64,000 nucleotides of DNA. Origin: Thioalkalivibrio sp. ALE31 (GTDB taxonomy: Bacteria; Pseudomonadota; Gammaproteobacteria; Ectothiorhodospirales; Ectothiorhodospiraceae). The stretch lies in NCBI RefSeq assembly GCF_000377405.1, contig NZ_KB905022.1, positions 1 through 64,000 on the forward strand, written 5' to 3'. Within the stretch, counting starts at the first letter, position 1. Every line of letters begins with the position of its first letter. The position numbers and the translations under genes were made by a program. Under the pieces are notes generated by a model, which was given only the letters and a program-made list of their open reading frames with translations, ran no database searches and was not told the origin of the DNA. Of this stretch, positions 1-7,739 are shown piece by piece.

Positions 1-260
1 AGGCGCAGCGAGTTCAGCGCCGCCCGCGAAAAGCCTCGGAGCGAGGGAAACCCCGGCCCGCACAGCGGGCCGGGGTCGCGGCAGTCGGGCGTGTTTCTTG
101 GGTACTTCTTTGCACGAGCAAAGAAGTACCTCGCGGCGCGCTGGCGAGTCAGCGCCGGGCAGTATGTGGACCGAAGGCACCGTAAACACCGGAGGACGAA
201 CCAGGACCAGCCACCACGAGGCAGGCGGCCGACCGAAGCCTCCGAAAACACCGGATGGTG
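1..260. repeat. Non-coding region with hairpin and 25-bp direct repeats
   Basis: No gene was recognised in this stretch downstream of zapA. It holds a perfect 13-bp stem (GGTACTTCTTTGC at 101-113 against 118-130, loop ACGA) and a GC-rich palindrome near 53-75. Two direct repeats lie at 169-193 and 231-255, matching at 22 of 25 bases and offset by 62 bp. From memory, the GGTACTTCTTTGC hairpin followed by AAGAAACACGCCC (minus strand) resembles a dispersed repeat seen in many gammaproteobacteria. 6S RNA often lies here in related genomes, but its hallmarks were not visible. Confidence 0.55.
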
Positions 261-318
261 AATATGGGGTAGCGGGTGACGGGCCGTCCCCGGGCCGGGC
301 ATGGCCGGGAGAAGGGGA

Positions 319-337
319 GGGCGGCGGGGCGCCGCCC
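319..337 (-). terminator. GC-rich hairpin after zapA
   Basis: A perfect 7-bp stem (GGGCGGC/GCCGCCC) lies just past the zapA stop. A pyrimidine-rich tract follows it on the minus strand rather than a pure T run, so it is a weak terminator candidate. Confidence 0.4.
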
Positions 338-343
338 ATGGCG

Positions 344-649
344 CTAGCGCGACGAGCCCAGGGTTTGTTCGATGCGGTCGGCGAGGGCGACCAGCCGCGC
401 CGAACTGCCGGCGGAGTCGCCACCGGCCTTCTGCTGCTGCTGGCATTCCAGCAGCTCGTGCGCCAGATTCAGCGCCACCATCACCGCGATCCGCTCGGCG
501 CCGACCACGCGCCCGCCATCACGCAGTTCCCGCATGCGCTCGTCAATCAGCGACGCGGAGGCAAACAGATCGGCGCGCTCGTCCGGCGGGCAGGCGATCT
601 GGTACTCCTTGCCCATGATGGAGACGCGGACGGGTTCGGACTGGCTCAT
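344..649 (-). CDS. zapA: Cell division protein ZapA
   Basis: A 101-residue protein of normal ZapA length. ZapA binds FtsZ in the cytoplasm and bundles protofilaments at the Z ring. The N-terminal half (about 5-60) has the ZapA pattern: a VRVSIMGKEYQIACP strand region, then ERADLFASASLIDERM, and an ERIAVMVALNLAHELL helix. The C-terminal half is coiled coil, as expected for the tetramerising tail. Its ATG overlaps the stop of the upstream coiled-coil gene (ATGA), so the two are translationally coupled. The linkage of zapA to a ZapB-like gene and to ygfB-pepP-ubiH is a typical gammaproteobacterial arrangement. Confidence 0.9.
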   Translation of the reverse strand: MSQSEPVRVSIMGKEYQIACPPDERADLFASASLIDERMRELRDGGRVVGAERIAVMVALNLAHELLECQQQQKAGGDSAGSSARLVALADRIEQTLGSSR

Positions 650-873
650 TCGCTGTGCTCCATCGAGCGCAGGCGCGCGATCATGTTCTCGACCCGGTGG
701 CGCGCCTGCTCGTTGCGCTCCTTGAAGGCCGCGCGCTCGCCCTTGAGCTGGCGGACCTGCTCCTGCAGCAGGTGGTTTTCCTCGCGCAGGGCCGCGTGCT
801 CCTCCAGCAGGCGCGTGATTGCGGTCTCCAGGCGTTCGGTCGGGTCGATCGCGGAATCGTCGTTCGGCTGCAT
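646..873 (-). CDS. ZapB-like small coiled-coil protein (TIGR02449-type)
   Basis: A 75-residue, almost entirely coiled-coil protein with heptad-like blocks (LEEHAALREENHLLQEQV). The fit is to the short ZapB/TIGR02449 proteins encoded directly before zapA, which bridge ZapA-FtsZ to other division proteins. The reading frame stays open further upstream, to 966. The ATG at 871-873 was chosen because it gives a family-typical length with a GAGG just before it, though the spacing is short, so the start is uncertain. It overlaps zapA by 4 bp and probably forms a two-gene operon with it. A role in division is inferred from context and coiled-coil character. Confidence 0.7.
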   Translation of the reverse strand: MQPNDDSAIDPTERLETAITRLLEEHAALREENHLLQEQVRQLKGERAAFKERNEQARHRVENMIARLRSMEHSE

Positions 874-1089
874 GGCCTCGGTCCCGGTTGGCAGGCGGCC
901 TTCGCCGCAGGGCATGTGATCCATGGAGTCTAGGAGGGCTTCGCGCGAAGCGTCAACTTGGGCCATCTTCTTGCTGGAACACCTTCACTTTTTGCGGGTC
1001 GCATACTTGCCGATCCGAGGTTTGTTGCGGCCTGGTGCCCGCGCTGGCCACAATACGGCGAATCCCGTTCCCAGAAAGTGTTGCTGCCC

Positions 1090-1377
1090 ATGACCCAGCC
1101 CCCCGAACCCGGCCCCGAAGCCACCGTGATCGAGGGCACGGCCCATAACGGAAAGCCGTGCCGGATCGTCGACAACACGGGGACCGTGCCGCTCGCGGAG
1201 CTGGAACAGCTGTTGAACGCCTTGATCGAAGAGAAAAGGTTCGGTCTCAATATGCTGTCCTCCACCGGTTCCAGCGCGATCAAGCTGGGCGAGCCGCAGT
1301 TCACCCACCTGCAGGTGGGTGACGATCTCTACCGCTTCCTGCTTTTCCCCTACGAAGCGCGGCTGGAGAGCTTCTGA
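1090..1377 (+). CDS. Conserved-looking hypothetical protein upstream of ygfB
   Basis: A 95-residue soluble protein that I do not recognise. It has no signal peptide or membrane segment. The sequence alternates short strands and one amphipathic helix (LAELEQLLNALIEEKRF), suggesting a small alpha/beta fold. The frame is open from 958, but the ATG at 1090 begins the segment with ordinary composition. Its stop overlaps the ygfB start (TGATG), making it the first gene of the ygfB-pepP-ubiH-ubiI operon. It diverges from the zapB/zapA pair. The function is unknown; a link to ubiquinone synthesis or division would be guilt by association only. Confidence 0.65.
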   Translation: MTQPPEPGPEATVIEGTAHNGKPCRIVDNTGTVPLAELEQLLNALIEEKRFGLNMLSSTGSSAIKLGEPQFTHLQVGDDLYRFLLFPYEARLESF

Positions 1378-1982
1378 TGGCCGGCGACCCAGGCACCGGC
1401 AACGCGAAGGCGCAGGACGGACTGGAGCGCGATCCCGTCGCCCTGCGCGAACAGCTGGAGCACGGACTGCGCAGCATGGGTTTCGCGCAGACCCCGGCCT
1501 CCGCCCACGGGCTGTTCACCGGCTGCCTGGTGGCGGACCCGGGCGCCGACGTCGACGCCCTGGTGCGCAGCCTGGGCGAGGCCCTGCCGCTGACCGAGGG
1601 CGCGGGGGACCGTTTCGGGAAGACCGTGGAGGCGATCCGGCGTGCGCTGCTGGCCCAGCTGTATGACGTGGAGCTGGGCTTCGGCCCGCTGCTGCCGGAG
1701 GACGAAGCCATCGAGGCGCAGGCGCAGGCCCTGTCGGAATGGGTGGACGGCTTCATCGCCGGGCTGGGGCAGACGCCGCGCCTGGGCAAACTCAAGCCGT
1801 CGGCCGAAGCCAGCGAGATCCTGCGCGACTTCGCCGAGATCGCGCGTATCGAGCTGGAGCCGGACGACGACGAGGAAAACGCCGCCGCCTTCGAGGAACT
1901 CAATGAATATGTGCGCGTGGGCGTTTTGCTGATCGCCGACGAGCTGGCCCCGGACGACCCGAAACGGATCCCGATGCAATGA
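1377..1982 (+). CDS. ygfB: UPF0149 (YgfB/YecA) family protein
   Basis: A 201-residue cytoplasmic, strongly acidic, all-helical protein of UPF0149 type. Hallmarks are an N-terminal SAHGLFTGCLVADP segment, a central FGPLLPEDE, and WVDGFIAGLG at about residues 122-131. The C-terminal acidic stretch is followed by a final helix with YVRVGVLLIADEL. In Pseudomonas a YgfB protein modulates antibiotic-resistance gene expression; the biochemical role elsewhere is unsettled. It is coupled to both neighbours by overlapping stop/start codons (TGATG upstream, ATGA with pepP). The ygfB-pepP-ubiH-ubiI order matches gammaproteobacteria such as E. coli. Confidence 0.88.
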   Translation: MAGDPGTGNAKAQDGLERDPVALREQLEHGLRSMGFAQTPASAHGLFTGCLVADPGADVDALVRSLGEALPLTEGAGDRFGKTVEAIRRALLAQLYDVELGFGPLLPEDEAIEAQAQALSEWVDGFIAGLGQTPRLGKLKPSAEASEILRDFAEIARIELEPDDDEENAAAFEELNEYVRVGVLLIADELAPDDPKRIPMQ

Positions 1983-3343
1983 CCTCGACGCGACGCAGCC
2001 CCCGGCCGGGCCGGATGCCGGAGATCCCCCAGGGCGAGTTCGCCCGGCGCCGCCAGCGTCTGATGCGGGCGCTCGGACCCGAGGCGATCATCGTCGTTCC
2101 TGCCGCCCACGAGCGCACCCGCAACCGGGATGTCGAGTATCCCTTCCGTCAGGACAGCGACTTCCTCTACCTGACCGGCTTCCCGGAGCCGGATGCGGTG
2201 GCGGTGCTGGTGCCGGGGCGGCCGGCCGGCGAGTACATCCTGTTCTGCCGCGACCGCGACCCGACCCAGGAGACCTGGCAGGGCCGCCGCGCCGGGCCGG
2301 ACGGTGCGATGGAGACCCATGGGGCCGAGTGCGCCTTTCCGATCGAGGACATCGACGAGATCCTGCCGGGGCTGATGGAGAACCGCGCCGTGCTGGCCGC
2401 CCCGTTCGGGCGCGACGAGCCGCTGGATCAGCGCCTGTTCGGTTGGGTTAACCGGGTGCGGGCCAAGGCCCGCAACGGCGTGCGCGCACCGCACGAGTTC
2501 GTCGCGGTGGAGCACCACCTGCACGAGCAGCGGCTGTTCAAGAAGGCCCCCGAACTCAAGTTAATGCGCCACGCGGCCGCCATCTCGTCTCAAGCGCATG
2601 TGCGTGCCATGCAGGCCTGCCGGCCGGGGCTGACCGAGTTCGCGGTGGAGGCCGAGCTGCTGCACGAGTTCCACCGCTACGGAACCGAGACCGCGTATCC
2701 CTCCATCGTCGGTGGCGGCGAGAACGGCTGTATCCTGCACTACATCGAGAACCGCGCGGAGCTGAACGCCGGTGACCTCCTGCTGATCGACGCCGGCTGC
2801 GAGGTGCAGGGGTATGCCTCCGACATCACCCGCACCTTTCCGGTCTCCGGTCGCTTCGACGAACGCCAGCGCGAGGTCTACGAGTGCGTGCTGGCCGCCC
2901 AGCTCGCCGCGATCGAACAGGTGCGCCCGGGCAACGACTGGGACACCCCGCACGCCACCGCCGTGCGCGAACTGACCCGCGGGCTCAAGGAACTGGGGGT
3001 ACTCAAGGGTCGCCTGGACAAGCTGATCCGCGACCAGGCCTACCGCCCGTTCTACATGCACCGCACCGGCCACTGGCTGGGGCTGGACGTGCACGACGTC
3101 GGCGACTACCGCGTGGGCGACGCCTGGCGCCAGCTCGAACCCGGCATGGTGATGACCGTGGAGCCCGGGCTTTATTTCGGGCCCTATAGCGACGCGCCGA
3201 AGGAACTGCGCGGCATCGGCGTGCGCATCGAGGACGACGTCGCCGTCACCCGCGACGGCTGCGAGGTCCTCACTGCCGACTGCCCCAAGACCGCCGCCGA
3301 CATCGAGGCCTGCATGGCCGGCGACCTCCCGGGCTGGGACTGA
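1979..3343 (+). CDS. pepP: Xaa-Pro aminopeptidase (aminopeptidase P)
   Basis: A 454-residue cytoplasmic metallopeptidase that removes the N-terminal residue before proline. The first 180 or so residues form the creatinase-type N-domain (FRQDSDFLYLTGFPEPDA), and the rest is the pita-bread catalytic domain. All five expected metal ligands are present: Asp271 (IDAGCE), Asp282 (SDITRTF), His365 (GHWLGLDVHD), Glu395 (TVEPGLYF) and Glu418 (VRIEDDV). They are spaced almost exactly as in E. coli PepP. The ATG overlaps the ygfB stop. An inverted-repeat element follows the gene before ubiH, so downstream expression may partly be attenuated there. Confidence 0.95.
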   Translation: MTSTRRSPRPGRMPEIPQGEFARRRQRLMRALGPEAIIVVPAAHERTRNRDVEYPFRQDSDFLYLTGFPEPDAVAVLVPGRPAGEYILFCRDRDPTQETWQGRRAGPDGAMETHGAECAFPIEDIDEILPGLMENRAVLAAPFGRDEPLDQRLFGWVNRVRAKARNGVRAPHEFVAVEHHLHEQRLFKKAPELKLMRHAAAISSQAHVRAMQACRPGLTEFAVEAELLHEFHRYGTETAYPSIVGGGENGCILHYIENRAELNAGDLLLIDAGCEVQGYASDITRTFPVSGRFDERQREVYECVLAAQLAAIEQVRPGNDWDTPHATAVRELTRGLKELGVLKGRLDKLIRDQAYRPFYMHRTGHWLGLDVHDVGDYRVGDAWRQLEPGMVMTVEPGLYFGPYSDAPKELRGIGVRIEDDVAVTRDGCEVLTADCPKTAADIEACMAGDLPGWD

Positions 3344-3402
3344 CCATGCCCGCCCATCGTCTCTTCCGTTTCAGTGAACGGCCGGGAGTCCGTACCGGTG
3401 CG

Positions 3403-3468
3403 ATTCGCCTGCAAGCAGGCTCCTACAGGGATACCCAAGCCCCCGTAGGAGCCTGCTTGCAGGCGAAT
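3403..3468. repeat. REP-like inverted repeat (24-bp perfect arms)
   Basis: Positions 3403-3426 and 3445-3468 are perfect reverse complements built on GTAGGAGCCTGCTTGCAGGC, with an 18-bp loop. It belongs to the GTAGGAGC/GTGGGAGC family that recurs in this window and fills the pepP-ubiH gap, where it could form a stable mRNA hairpin. Confidence 0.85.
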
Positions 3469-3500
3469 GGGGCGTCGGGCCTGCCCTTGCGGGGTGGATC

Positions 3501-4763
3501 TTGACGACAAACACCTGCGACATCGCCATCGTCGGCGGCGGGCCGGTCGGCGGCCTCGCCGCCTGCACCCTGGCGCGCGCGGGCTATGCGGTCACGCTGT
3601 TCGAGCGCGGGGCACCACCCGCGCCGGATGCACACGCCAACGACACCCGTGGCTATGCCCTGGCGGCCGGCTCCGTACAGTTCCTCGACGATCTCGGCTA
3701 CTGGGCGCCGCTGGCGGCACGGGCCACCGCGATCCGCTCCATCGTCGTCAGCCGTCGCGGCGGGCTGGGGCGGGTGCATCTGAATGCCGCCGACCATGGC
3801 CGCCAGGCCCTCGGGCAGGTGGTGCCGGCCGTCGAACTGGAGCCGATGCTGGACGCGGCCTGTCGCGACGCCGGTGTGGATGTGCGCTACCAGTCCACGC
3901 TGGCGGGCGTGGGTGACGTGTCCGATGGGCGCCGCGTGCTGCGCATCGACGGCGTCGAAGGCGAGGACACCTGGGCCGCCCGCCTGATCCTGGCCGCCGA
4001 CGGCATCCAGTCCCCCACGCGCAAGGCCCTGGGTCTGCCGGTGAACCGCCTGCGTTACGCGGCGGATGCCCTGGTCTTTGACGTGCAGCCGGCGCGGCCG
4101 CACAACGGCCAGGCCTTCGAGCGCTTTACCGACGAGGGGCCGCTGGCCTTGCTGCCGCAGGCGGACGGGCGCATGAACGTCGTCTGGGTGGCCCCGCCGG
4201 AGGCCTGCGAGCGGCGGCTGGAGCTGGACGAGGCCGAGCGCCTGCGCGAGCTGCAAGGCCGCTTCGGCTGGACGCTGGGCCGCCTGCGCCCGGCCGGCCG
4301 CGTGGTGCGTTTTCCGCTGGAGCGGGTGCACGCCCCCGAGCCGGTCGCGGAACGCGCGCTGTTGTTGGGCAATGCCGCGCACGCAGTGCACCCGGTGGCG
4401 GGGCAGGGGCTGAACCTGTCTCTGCGCGATGTCGCCACACTGCTGGGTGCACTCCGCGACGGCCGCGAGCCGGACGGCACCCCGCGTTTCGTGACCGACC
4501 CCGGCGCGGCGGCCACGCTCGAAGCCTATGCGCGCGCCCGCCGTCGCGACGTAACCGGTGTGGTCGCCACGACCGATTTCCTGGCCCGCGGCATGCTGCA
4601 CGCGGCCGGCCTGCGCGGGCATGCGCTGGGCAGCGGCATGATGGCCGTCGACCGCCTGCGCCCGGCGCGGGATCGGATCGCACGGGCCGCCATGGGCCTG
4701 GGCCCGTTGCCGCGCCACACGGCTCGCCATCTGGCCCGGCCGGATACGGAGGGCGCGGCATGA
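3501..4763 (+). CDS. ubiH: UbiH-type FAD-dependent ubiquinone hydroxylase
   Basis: A 420-residue flavin monooxygenase of the UbiH/UbiF/COQ6 family, which hydroxylates the benzoquinone ring precursor in aerobic ubiquinone synthesis. Visible motifs are the N-terminal Rossmann loop IAIVGGGPVGG (about residues 8-18), the DG motif LAADGIQSPTR near 165-175, and the C-terminal FAD motif GNAAHAVHPVAGQGLNL near 290. The start is TTG at 3501, immediately ahead of the Rossmann strand; no ATG in frame fits. Its C-terminus overlaps the next hydroxylase gene by 4 bp. Assignment to UbiH rather than another paralogue rests mainly on position after pepP. Confidence 0.85.
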   Translation: MTTNTCDIAIVGGGPVGGLAACTLARAGYAVTLFERGAPPAPDAHANDTRGYALAAGSVQFLDDLGYWAPLAARATAIRSIVVSRRGGLGRVHLNAADHGRQALGQVVPAVELEPMLDAACRDAGVDVRYQSTLAGVGDVSDGRRVLRIDGVEGEDTWAARLILAADGIQSPTRKALGLPVNRLRYAADALVFDVQPARPHNGQAFERFTDEGPLALLPQADGRMNVVWVAPPEACERRLELDEAERLRELQGRFGWTLGRLRPAGRVVRFPLERVHAPEPVAERALLLGNAAHAVHPVAGQGLNLSLRDVATLLGALRDGREPDGTPRFVTDPGAAATLEAYARARRRDVTGVVATTDFLARGMLHAAGLRGHALGSGMMAVDRLRPARDRIARAAMGLGPLPRHTARHLARPDTEGAA

Positions 4764-5947
4764 GCGCACGCCCCACAGGCGAGGTGCTGGACCTGCTCGT
4801 GGTCGGTGCCGGTGCCGTCGGCGGCGCCATCGCGCTGGGCGCGGCGCGCCAGGGCCTGCGCGTGGGGCTGCTGGAGCGCAACGCCGCGCCCACCTTTACT
4901 GACGCCACGCCCGTCACGCGGGTGGCCACGCTGAACATCGCCTCGATGGAGTTCCTCGCCACGCTGGGCGTGCAGGACGCGCTGGAGGCGCGCCGCGCCC
5001 ACGCCTTCTCCGGCATGAGCGTGTGGGACGCGCACGGACCGGGGCATATCCGCTTTGATGCCGACGCGCTGGGCGTGCCGGCGCTGGGCTGGACCGTCGA
5101 GCACGCGGCACTGGAGGCCGTGCTGTGGGCCGAGCTTGAGGCCGCCGGCGTCGCCTTGTGGCCGGAGACTGAATGGAAGAGCGTGGATGCGCGCCCGGAC
5201 CGGGTCGACCTCTACGGACCGAAGCACGCGCGGCTCGCCTCCGCCCGTTTGGTGGTCGCGGCCGACGGTGCGCAGTCCCCACTGCGCCACCGCATGGGCA
5301 TCCCTGTGCGCGAGCAGGACTATCACGCCCGCGGCGTGGTCGCGACCGTGACCACCGAGCGCCCGCACGAGGACACCGCCTGGCAGCGCTTCGTCGACGA
5401 CCAGATCATCGCGTTCCTTCCGCTGGCGGACGGGCGCAGTTCTATCGTCTGGTCCCAGCCCGAGCACCAGGCGGACGCGACGCTGGCGCTGGACGACGCT
5501 GGATTCTGCGCGGCGCTGGCAGAGGCGATCGACCACCGCCTGGGTGTCGTCACCGACACCTCCCGGCGCGCCAGCTTCCCGCTGGTGGCGCGCCATGCCC
5601 GTGACTACCACGCCGGCCGCGTCGCGCTGGCGGGGGATGCCGCCCACACCATCCACCCGTTGGCCGGCCAGGGCTTGAACCTCGGTCTGGCCGATGCCCG
5701 TGCCCTGGTCGAGCGCCTGCATGGCCCCGCCCGCCGCGACCCCGGCGCCGAGATCGTGCTGCGCGCCTACACCCGTGACCGCCGTGCCGAGAACGCCTTC
5801 ATGCAACGCGCCATGGACGGCTTCCGCCTGATCTTCGCCACCCACGCCGCCGGCCTCCCCGAACTGCGCGGCCTCGGCATCCGCCTGGTCGACCAGGCCA
5901 CCCCCCTCAAGCGCCGCCTCGCCCTGCGCGCCTTCGGCCTCGACTAG
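4760..5947 (+). CDS. ubiI: UbiH/UbiF/VisC-family hydroxylase, probably UbiI
   Basis: A 395-residue paralogue of the preceding gene with the same architecture: VVGAGAVGGAIALG Rossmann loop at about 14-27, a VAADGAQSPLRHRM DG motif, and GDAAHTIHPLAGQGLNLGLAD near residue 295. These flavin enzymes act at C1, C5 or C6 of the ubiquinone ring. The second copy in a pepP-ubiH-X operon is usually UbiI (VisC), the C5 hydroxylase. It overlaps ubiH (ATGA), so both should be made together. Which ring position it attacks cannot be read from sequence. It ends the operon; a REP-rich spacer follows. Confidence 0.75.
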   Translation: MSARPTGEVLDLLVVGAGAVGGAIALGAARQGLRVGLLERNAAPTFTDATPVTRVATLNIASMEFLATLGVQDALEARRAHAFSGMSVWDAHGPGHIRFDADALGVPALGWTVEHAALEAVLWAELEAAGVALWPETEWKSVDARPDRVDLYGPKHARLASARLVVAADGAQSPLRHRMGIPVREQDYHARGVVATVTTERPHEDTAWQRFVDDQIIAFLPLADGRSSIVWSQPEHQADATLALDDAGFCAALAEAIDHRLGVVTDTSRRASFPLVARHARDYHAGRVALAGDAAHTIHPLAGQGLNLGLADARALVERLHGPARRDPGAEIVLRAYTRDRRAENAFMQRAMDGFRLIFATHAAGLPELRGLGIRLVDQATPLKRRLALRAFGLD

Positions 5948-6247
5948 CCGCAACCACGCAGCGATCCAACCGCTGTATCTCCTCCGTCACTTTCGCGCCG
6001 TGGGAGCCGCCTTGGCGGCGAAGCCCCCGCCAAAGGTCGGCACGGGCAGGCGCTTCGCCTGCAAGCAGCCTCCCACAGGCGCCGTTGGCTGAAGCCGCGT
6101 AGGAGCGGGCTCGCCCGCGAAGCTCCTGCCAAGGCCGGGACTCTCCATCGGCGCTATCAACGTCTTACCCGCGCGCGCCGCCAAGGGTTCTTGTGCGTGC
6201 TATATTGAGATCAACCAGTCCATCCACCGGTTCATTAGGGTGCAACC
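5948..6247. repeat. Spacer with three REP-like elements
   Basis: This 300-bp gap carries GTGGGAGC/GTAGGAGC-type units at about 6001-6031, 6051-6079 (reverse orientation) and 6099-6130, each with internal GC-rich dyad symmetry. A TATATT box near 6202 may serve as the -10 of the toxin-antitoxin operon. No gene was seen. Confidence 0.7.
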
Positions 6248-6499
6248 ATGTCTCACCACGAAATCATCGGGGCTCACGATGCCAAGACACACCTTTCCGG
6301 TTTCCTCCGAAAGGTGCAGGCCGGCGGGCGTTTTACCATCACGCAGCGGGGCCGCCCCGTGGCTGCGCTTGTGCCACTGGAGGAGGACGATGCGCCCAGG
6401 CGTGTGCAGGCCGCGCGGAACCTCCGGCAGCTGATGGCCGAGGCTCCAGCGCGCGGGGCAGTGGATATCAAGGCCCTCGTCGAGTCGGGGCGTGACTGA
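6248..6499 (+). CDS. Phd/YefM-family antitoxin (VapB-like)
   Basis: An 83-residue antitoxin. The N-terminal half has the Phd/YefM DNA-binding fold signature (GAHDAKTHLSGFLRKVQAGG, then FTITQRGRPVAALVPL at about 28-43). The remaining tail is the flexible toxin-wrapping segment. It should neutralise the PIN toxin encoded next and repress its own promoter. The stop overlaps the toxin start (TGATG), the usual coupling for such pairs. A TATATT about 45 bp upstream is a plausible -10. The pair sits between blocks of REP-like repeats, consistent with an acquired or mobile module. Confidence 0.88.
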   Translation: MSHHEIIGAHDAKTHLSGFLRKVQAGGRFTITQRGRPVAALVPLEEDDAPRRVQAARNLRQLMAEAPARGAVDIKALVESGRD

Positions 6500-6933
6500 T
6501 GGATCTAGTGCTCGACAATTCGATCGTGATGCGCTGGTTGCTGTCCGATGGTAGTCCCGCCGACCAGGAAGTCGCGGCTACGGTCCTGCGTTCCATCGAG
6601 TCGGGCGATATCCGTCTGATCGCGCCATCCGTCTGGCCGTTGGAGGTCGCCAACGTAGTCGCCCGTGCGGAAAGCCAGGGCCTGGTGACCGAAGCTGAAA
6701 CCACGCGCTTCCTCGCGCTACTGCAGGATCTCATGGTGGCCGTTGACCCCGGCGGCATCGATCCGGTCTTCGGCCTGACGCTTCAACTGGCCAGGCGTTA
6801 TGGCCTTTCCGCGTACGATGCTTCCTATCTCGCACTCGCGCTTCAGTACGGCGCCACCCTTGCCACGCTGGACCAGGCCCTGATCACTGCGGCTCGCCGA
6901 GCCGGGGTCGCTGTGTTCGCGAGCAGCACCTGA
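6499..6933 (+). CDS. PIN-domain toxin (VapC family)
   Basis: A 144-residue PIN nuclease, the toxin of a type II system that typically cleaves tRNA or rRNA. The acidic active-site residues appear intact: Asp6 in VLDNSIVMRW, Glu50 in WPLEVANVV, Asp101 in YGLSAYDASYLALA and Asp120 in ATLDQAL. The length is slightly above the classical 130 residues. The Trp/Leu-rich motif after Asp6 (MRWLLSDG) matches the branch that pairs with Phd-type antitoxins. It is translationally coupled to the antitoxin. No frameshift or missing catalytic residue was seen, so the module looks functional. Confidence 0.88.
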   Translation: MDLVLDNSIVMRWLLSDGSPADQEVAATVLRSIESGDIRLIAPSVWPLEVANVVARAESQGLVTEAETTRFLALLQDLMVAVDPGGIDPVFGLTLQLARRYGLSAYDASYLALALQYGATLATLDQALITAARRAGVAVFASST

Positions 6934-7739
6934 CGGTCCAGGCCATTCCGCGCCAGGTTTCGATCCGATCGCCGCAGCCAGCGCCGCAAACCTCAACCGA
7001 CCCCGGCAACATGGACCGACCCGATCCGCCTCCCCGTCGTCGTCATCCCGGCCGCAGCGCAGCGAAGAACCGGGATCTCCAGCGTCGGAGCGACACCCCG
7101 CATTCGCGCTACCACAAATGCTCGAGATCCCGGATAACCGCGATGCGGTTTCCGGTATGACCGAACGAGAGGGATTCCCCTTGAACCTCCGGCCTGCGCC
7201 CGGCCAACTGCAACCCTGTGGGAGCGGGCTTGCCCGCGAAGCCCCCGCCAAAGCCTGAAAGCCCTCGAGTCGTCACGACCCACGCTCGTACTGCCGCACC
7301 CGCTGTCTGCTTTCCGCAACACTCCTGGCGCGACCCTCTCCAAATCTTTTCTTGTTGCAAAAACCCAACGCATCCGGCCCGACGATCCCGCCCCTTCAGA
7401 TCCGAGAAATGCTCCAGCGCCCGCAAACCCGGACAAAATAAGCAAAACCTGATCCATTTCTCGCTGTATCCCGCCCGCAGACAATAAGCAGAACCTCATT
7501 AACCCAAGATTTCAGCACCTTGCAATCCAATTCGCGCACCCTCGAAGCCTCTGCACGCAAGTCCTTGATCTACCGAAAAGCGCTCCCCGTCACGGATACC
7601 CCCTTACTGTGGCAATTTTTTCCCGCACAGGGGTTGAAACGAGACACCGTGGTGTATATAAAACACCTGTCATTCGCGGCATCGACCGTGGATGCAGGCG
7701 TAGAAACGAACAACACACCTCTCCTGGGAGATACGCAAC
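6934..7739. other. 800-bp intergenic region with palindromic repeats and porin leader
   Basis: No convincing gene was found. An ATCCCGG-type palindromic repeat lies at about 7045-7090 (GTCATCCCGG with CCGGGATC), with a related unit near 7128-7162. A REP-like GTGGGAGCGGGCTTGCCCGC lies at about 7218-7240. The last 300 bp are AT-richer than the surroundings and contain the porin promoter and a leader of about 70 nt. Confidence 0.6.
7634..7662 (+). promoter_or_regulatory. Sigma-70 promoter of the porin gene
   Basis: TTGAAA at 7634-7639 and TATAAA at 7657-7662 are separated by exactly 17 bp, the best consensus match seen in the window. Transcription would start about 70 bp before the porin ATG and pass a CTCCTGGGAG segment near 7721-7730 just ahead of it. 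Confidence 0.75.

Noticed and set aside
100-343. 6S RNA (ssrS) downstream of zapA
   Set aside because: The location fits, but the minus-strand sequence lacks recognisable 6S landmarks and is dominated by repeat-like hairpins.
98-919. Long plus-strand reading frame opposite zapA and the ZapB-like gene
   Set aside because: It is the antisense shadow of two well-supported genes; its translation is Arg/Ser-rich with no domain.
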